Assembly: GCA_900618425.1 (NCBI GenBank)
Contig: UZAN01041954.1
Span: 31,842 to 52,952, forward strand
From: Echinostoma caproni
Taxonomy: Eukaryota > Platyhelminthes > Trematoda > Plagiorchiida > Echinostomatidae
Reading direction: 5' to 3'
Length of the DNA: 21,111 nucleotides
In this document: positions 17,289 through 21,111 of the stretch, piece by piece
Layout: each line of letters starts with the position of its first letter
How positions within the stretch are numbered: the first letter of the stretch is position 1
Position numbers and translations under genes: made by a program
The notes under the pieces: generated by a model
What the model was told of the DNA's origin: nothing
Seen by the model: only the letters and a program-made list of their open reading frames with translations
Database searches by the model: none

Positions 17289-18838
17289 AATGCACTCAGC
17301 TTATCAAGCGTATTGAACCTCGTTTGTTTGTATCACGTTAGTGCTTAATAGAGACTAACTTAAAAGCGTCATTTCAATTTCTTGCTTTGTTTACTCAAGT
17401 GCTAAAGTCAGCGAGGTTAAGTTTTTTCATTTTTAGCTTATAAACAGCGTTATAAATCAAATAAAGCCTACAATAGGTATATTTCTATACGGATTTTAGT
17501 GATGTGCAATAACTCTGCCAATAATGATAACCACACACCTGAGGTCAGTGGGTAAATTATTTTATATCATTTTCTGAAAAAAATTCCCTTGTTTAACCCC
17601 TTTGTAAAATTGTATACTAGGGCGTAAAAGCATGGTCTTTGAAAAGTATGTATGACACTAAATTAATCCAACTCTCATAACCCAGAAAATGACTTACCCT
17701 AAATTCTCGATGACCGATACACATAAATAGAAACTATGATAGAAAAATGTTCTGCCTCTATAACAGCTGAGTTTTGGTGATACAATTTCAAGGAGAGATG
17801 CTCGAACTTGGCAAACATTCCATTAAAACGTGTTGATGATACCTTGGAAAAAAGTTGTCTGGCGCAAATTTGGCTAAAATTTACTGTAAGTCTTCACTTT
17901 TGTAATGCAATGAGTAGTCCAGTTTGAGTCTGTTCGTCAAAGCGATGTGTTATAAATTTAGTGAAAGTGTCCTGCTGATAGTCTATATTAATTTATCTTG
18001 ACACCAATTACTTGCTTTGTTGTTGATCTCTCTCATTGTTTCAGCTGAAATAATCATAGTTTTTCTATCTTCAAGATAAACAGTTAAACGGATGCTGTTT
18101 CGTTTGTCATCAATTAAAATGGTTTTACCAAATTAATTAATTTTATATTTTTTGTATGGTATTTATTTAATAATTAGCAAAAAAGGCACTTAGAGGCCTT
18201 CAGTAGAGCAATTATTTCTTATTTACTCTCCCCTATCGAGAGAAAATCATGAATCTAAGACCAAACCCTGTATTTCCCCTCTAACAAACATTACGGGTCA
18301 AATGAGTCAATATTAACCTGGAGTTGGAAGCCTTGTATCTTAAACTTCCTTTAACTGGGGTCCATAAATTTCGAAATTTGATACATTTCCAGTCAACAAT
18401 CTGTTGTTTGTTGCCGTGGTCTCTTGTGGAAGCCCAAAGTATCAAGTATTTTCTCCCCGCTCATAGGAACGGTTGATAGTCCAATCTGAGTTGCATCACA
18501 TATTTTTCCCTGAGGAGTGTCCATTGTGAGTTTTATTTAGGTTATGTAATATTTATATTCATGATTCTGCTAGAATATAAAGAATAACTTGATCGAATCA
18601 CGGAATTTTTATTTTTTATCCAAAACAGTTTGTTTATTGTGTTGATGCAGTAGTAATATTAGCCGATTGGTTGGTTAAATACAACAATTATATATTTTTA
18701 TTGAGGTATTTCTTTATAACTCAGGATTTATGACTGCGATATGCGTGGCTCCACTCTGTGGTCCATAGGGAAACTCATTTGATAAACTGGTTGTTCTGGC
18801 AGATTTAAAGTTATTTTGTCGATTGTGAAAAGTTCAGT
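17289..18838. other. AT-rich stretch, nothing recognised
   Basis: Very AT-rich (for example 18118-18180) with no open stretch, repeat or RNA gene I can support. Confidence 0.5.
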
Positions 18839-18919
18839 AGCCTCTGTGGGATTCAAACCCACGCATGGATGCCACCTTTGCTTGGTACGCGCACGCTTTA
18901 CCAGCTGAGCTACGAGGCT
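18839..18919 (-). tRNA. tRNA-like sequence, probably tRNA-derived repeat or pseudo-tRNA
   Basis: On the minus strand AGCCTC (18919-18914) pairs with GAGGCT at the 3' end (18844-18839) as a six-pair acceptor stem. TAGCTCAGCTGG at 18912-18901 is a perfect A box and GGTTTGAATCC at 18859-18849 a B box with one mismatch. The T arm GTGGG-TTTGAAT-CCCAC is perfect. The D stem has one mismatch. The anticodon arm does not fold normally: 31 nt lie between the D and T arms, too many for a standard class I tRNA. A three- to four-pair arm with a seven-base loop AAGCAAA would give anticodon GCA (Cys), but lacks T33. No CCA is encoded, as expected in eukaryotes. Best read as a Pol III-type tRNA-derived element. 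Confidence 0.45.
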
Positions 18920-19989
18920 ACATCGATAGCACTAATTTGGTTTAGTGTAACTTGCTCCCTCAAAACTACTTCAAAACCAATCAAAAATAACACAATTTGC
19001 CTATATTACAGTCTACAAGTAATTTATAACCAAAACGCTTTTAATGATTTCGCAACTGATTAGTAATAGTTGCTCTTGGAAAGGAACTGCAGTCCACAAA
19101 CGTAGAAATAACATAATCGTAAGTCACATAAACAAAACTTTGTGAATAATTATCATTGATGGTGCCATATGCCAGTTAAAAAGTAATTCAGCTATCTACT
19201 ATTGAGATAAACATGGGCTCCGATAAAGATTATAGAAAAATATCTATGAAGGTTCCATGTAAAGGAAATTAAGAATGAGATCGGGAGAATTCCTTTTGCT
19301 TCATTCCGAATTACTAAAGGATAACTGGAATTTTTGGGGAATTTTCACGTATCCCCTTCAGGTGTACGTTGAAAGATGTTCAGCTATTTCGCATGGTTGT
19401 GAACCATAAGTAAGTGACTACCAAGCAAGGCTGCTTACTTATGGCATAACAAAATTCTAAAGCTTCTATATGCTTTTTTCAACCATTGTTGTGATAAACT
19501 AGAGTGTGAGCTGCTCACGACAATTTGTATGGGCTATGCTGGTTGCTTTTTGTAACATTCTGTTTGTGTCTTAGGTGAACCCATAGAAGGTCAACCCTAA
19601 ATTTAAGAACACTCAGAGAAATTACTTAGTTTCGGAGCCTATTTACTGAATTTTAAATGGAATATAATATAAATCGATATTCCTTTTCGTCGTTGTCATT
19701 CGACTTAGCTCTGGATACGGTGGTAACTTGGGGCTACGTGAGTTGGATGCTCGCCTCTCCGGTGGTTAAGAGGTTATAGAGACGTGAGCTCTCTGCTTTT
19801 AATTTTAAGATATCAAGGTGAAACTGAATAACTTTTTGAAATACCGCACTTTATGAAGACATCTCGTGATCTGCTTACCGCTCATTTCATATTACTACTA
19901 CATTCTATGTGAACTGCGCCAACTAAAGGGCCGGCGTGACGAACCGATGAACGGATCCCATAGCTCGTGAATAACAAAGTTAAATATTA
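18920..19989. other. Unassigned stretch with one perfect inverted repeat
   Basis: No gene recognised. The inverted repeat at 19404-19444 is listed separately. Confidence 0.5.
19404..19444. repeat. Perfect 11-bp inverted repeat with 19-nt loop
   Basis: CCATAAGTAAG at 19404-19414 and its reverse complement CTTACTTATGG at 19434-19444. Within the loop side, AAGCA (19423-19427) and TGCTT (19432-19436) can form a smaller competing hairpin. No mobile-element coding sequence lies next to it. Confidence 0.85.
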
Positions 19990-20001
19990 TATCTATCTAT
20001 C
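19990..20001 (-). repeat. GATA tandem repeat, retrotransposon tail
   Basis: Three GATA units on the minus strand directly after CAAACCGGT; the likely 3' terminus of the right-hand RTE relic. Confidence 0.65.
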
Positions 20002-20249
20002 ACCGGTTTGAAATCAAGCTTAGTGCCAACGCAACAAAATACAATAACTAGACATAGAGATTGGGATACATAACAGAGTAAAAGAGAATCAGAAAGATAC
20101 GGTAAATTACGAGAATAAAGATTTTTGTTTGTTTCATCGAACACGTTTTATATTTGTGTGTGTTAGTTTAACGCTTTTTTATGGGGCACGGAATGTAAAC
20201 AGGCAGATTGCAAAGCATTGGCGTCACTGACTTATATTCCTCCCTATAT

Positions 20250-21111
20250 ATCACAGTCTCTAACCAACGACAATTCTCATCCTTTTGACCATAACCTATA
20301 AGGCTGGCTGCACCAACCAAATCTAAGCTGAAGCCAGCTTCTTCATACCTCTACGTCATATCATGGTCTAACCGCAATGGCGCTTCCTCCAGCTTTGCCG
20401 GGCACTTGTAAGAGAGCACGGAAAGGTGGTCGATGTGCAAGCATACGCAATACGTGACCAAGTCATCACAGGCGGCGTAGAGCGATTACTTCTATTAGAC
20501 AGCAACCATCCACATTCAGCATACGATGACAAACCTGGTCACTGCTCACCCGATGTTCCCACCAGACACGAGCAATGCTTCGGAGACATCGGTGATCGAA
20601 TACAGAAAGTCGATTAGCATCCCTCGCTCGGAGAGGCCAGGTCTCGCAACCTTAAGGTAGAACACTAGGAACTGCGGCAATGTACATCCTTCCCTTGAAG
20701 GACAGTCGGATGTCATGGCAGCACCACAGGTGAGCGAAAGCTGCTCTAGCCTTTGCTATTCGTGATGTGATCTCCTCCTCAAAACCCCCACCAGATGCGA
20801 TCAAGCTCCCGAGGTACTTAAAATTCTCAACTAATTCTGGCTGATCACCACAGAGGGTGAATGCAGGCACGGGCTCCTGTCAGTCTTGAACAAGTACTTT
20901 GCCTTCGGACGGCACAAAGCACATACCATACCTGGACACCTCGATCGCCAAGCGGTTCAAGACGTCCTGAACTGCCTATGTGTTGTCACCCAGCAAGGCG
21001 ATGTCATCGGCATACTCCAGGTCAAGTCTATACTCTAGGAGGAGTTGGACCCTACTGTTTGCTAGACCGGATAAAGCATTCTGTAGACCATCCTCTATGA
21101 CAAATTTAGTG
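20250..21111 (-). pseudogene. RT palm, thumb and C-terminal tail of RTE relic
   Basis: From the edge the frame reads KFVIEDGLQNALSG, LDLEYADDIALLGDNT (YADD at 21014-21003), a TAG, AVQDVLNRLAIEVSRYGMCF, a TGA, then a 72-codon clean stretch PAFTLCGDQPELVENFKYLG SL... with the FxYLGS motif, EEEITSRIAKARAAFAHLW and FKGRMYIAAVPSVLP. A TAA replaces the Tyr before GCETWPLRARDANRLSVFDH. RVWWEHRVSSDQVCHRML, a double TGA, LGHVLRMLAHRPPFRAL and, after frame loss, RWLETV at 20269-20252 complete the tail. All catalytic-box residues of YADD are present, but the stops exclude function. This block order is that of trematode RTE ORFs. Confidence 0.85.

Larger units (their letters stand above)
19990..21111 (-). 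mobile_element. Decayed RTE-clade retrotransposon, running off the right edge
   Basis: The minus strand from the right edge carries the RT palm with YADD, the RT thumb and C-terminal tail, then non-coding sequence to a GATAGATAGATA end at 20001-19990. Five or more stops and at least one frame change show it is inactive. The tail of short tandem repeats is typical of RTE-clade 3' ends. The 5' part, with endonuclease, would lie beyond the window. It may be the same broad family as the relic at 0.4-2.4 kb, which keeps the opposite half. Confidence 0.8.

Noticed and set aside
18839..18919. Calling a functional tRNA-Cys(GCA)
   Set aside because: The loop that would give GCA lacks T33, its stem is weak and the total arm length is abnormal.
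20861..21100. 79-codon plus-strand ORF at the right edge
   Set aside because: It is the shadow of the RTE reverse transcriptase with YADD on the minus strand.
13014..21111. N-terminal exons of the SLC17 transporter
   Set aside because: I searched the minus strand for FFYGY- and QIPG-type codons next to a phase-1 donor and found no convincing exon.

Overview
This looks like an AT-rich, intron-containing animal genome, most likely a trematode flatworm and probably schistosome-like. That rests on a transporter gene split into short exons by multi-kilobase introns, and on the mix of degraded RTE, CR1/jockey-like and Penelope-like retroelements whose reading frames resemble those I know from trematodes. 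The species is inference. No bacterial operon, CRISPR array or rRNA was seen.

The one host gene I can defend is on the minus strand. It is an SLC17-family (sialin/VGLUT/NaPi-type) organic-anion transporter of the major facilitator superfamily. Three consecutive internal exons are visible: 13013-12865, 8211-8124 and 4497-4244. They join in phase across GT-AG introns of about 4.65 and 3.63 kb and give 163 contiguous residues covering roughly the TM3 to TM6 part. The N-terminal and C-terminal exons were not found and probably lie outside the window.

Layout from left to right. 0.4-2.4 kb: decayed RTE-clade retrotransposon (minus), with APE endonuclease, linker and RT pieces in the right order. 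2.55-2.75 kb: tRNA-derived SINE-like unit (plus). 4.24-4.50 kb: transporter exon. 5.26-7.59 kb: mildly broken Penelope-like element (minus) with RT and GIY-YIG endonuclease, inside a transporter intron. 8.12-8.21 kb: transporter exon. 9.1-10.6 kb: strongly decayed CR1/jockey-like RT (minus). 12.15-12.58 kb: 5'-truncated RTE tail (plus) with a CTGAAA-repeat end. 12.87-13.01 kb: transporter exon. 13-20 kb: mostly unassigned AT-rich DNA with two tRNA-like sequences, a perfect inverted repeat and a few coding-like stretches. 20.0-21.1 kb: second RTE relic (minus) running off the right edge, with YADD motif and a GATA-repeat tail.

The retroelements are not a functional system with the transporter. 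They are insertions that have enlarged its introns or flank it. The least explained items are the inverted repeats at 8374-8400 and 19404-19444, the coding-like stretches near 11.1 and 16.9 kb, the shared ACCGGTTTG ends at 15.25 and 20.0 kb, and a Glu-to-Gln change in the transporter's conserved TM4 motif.
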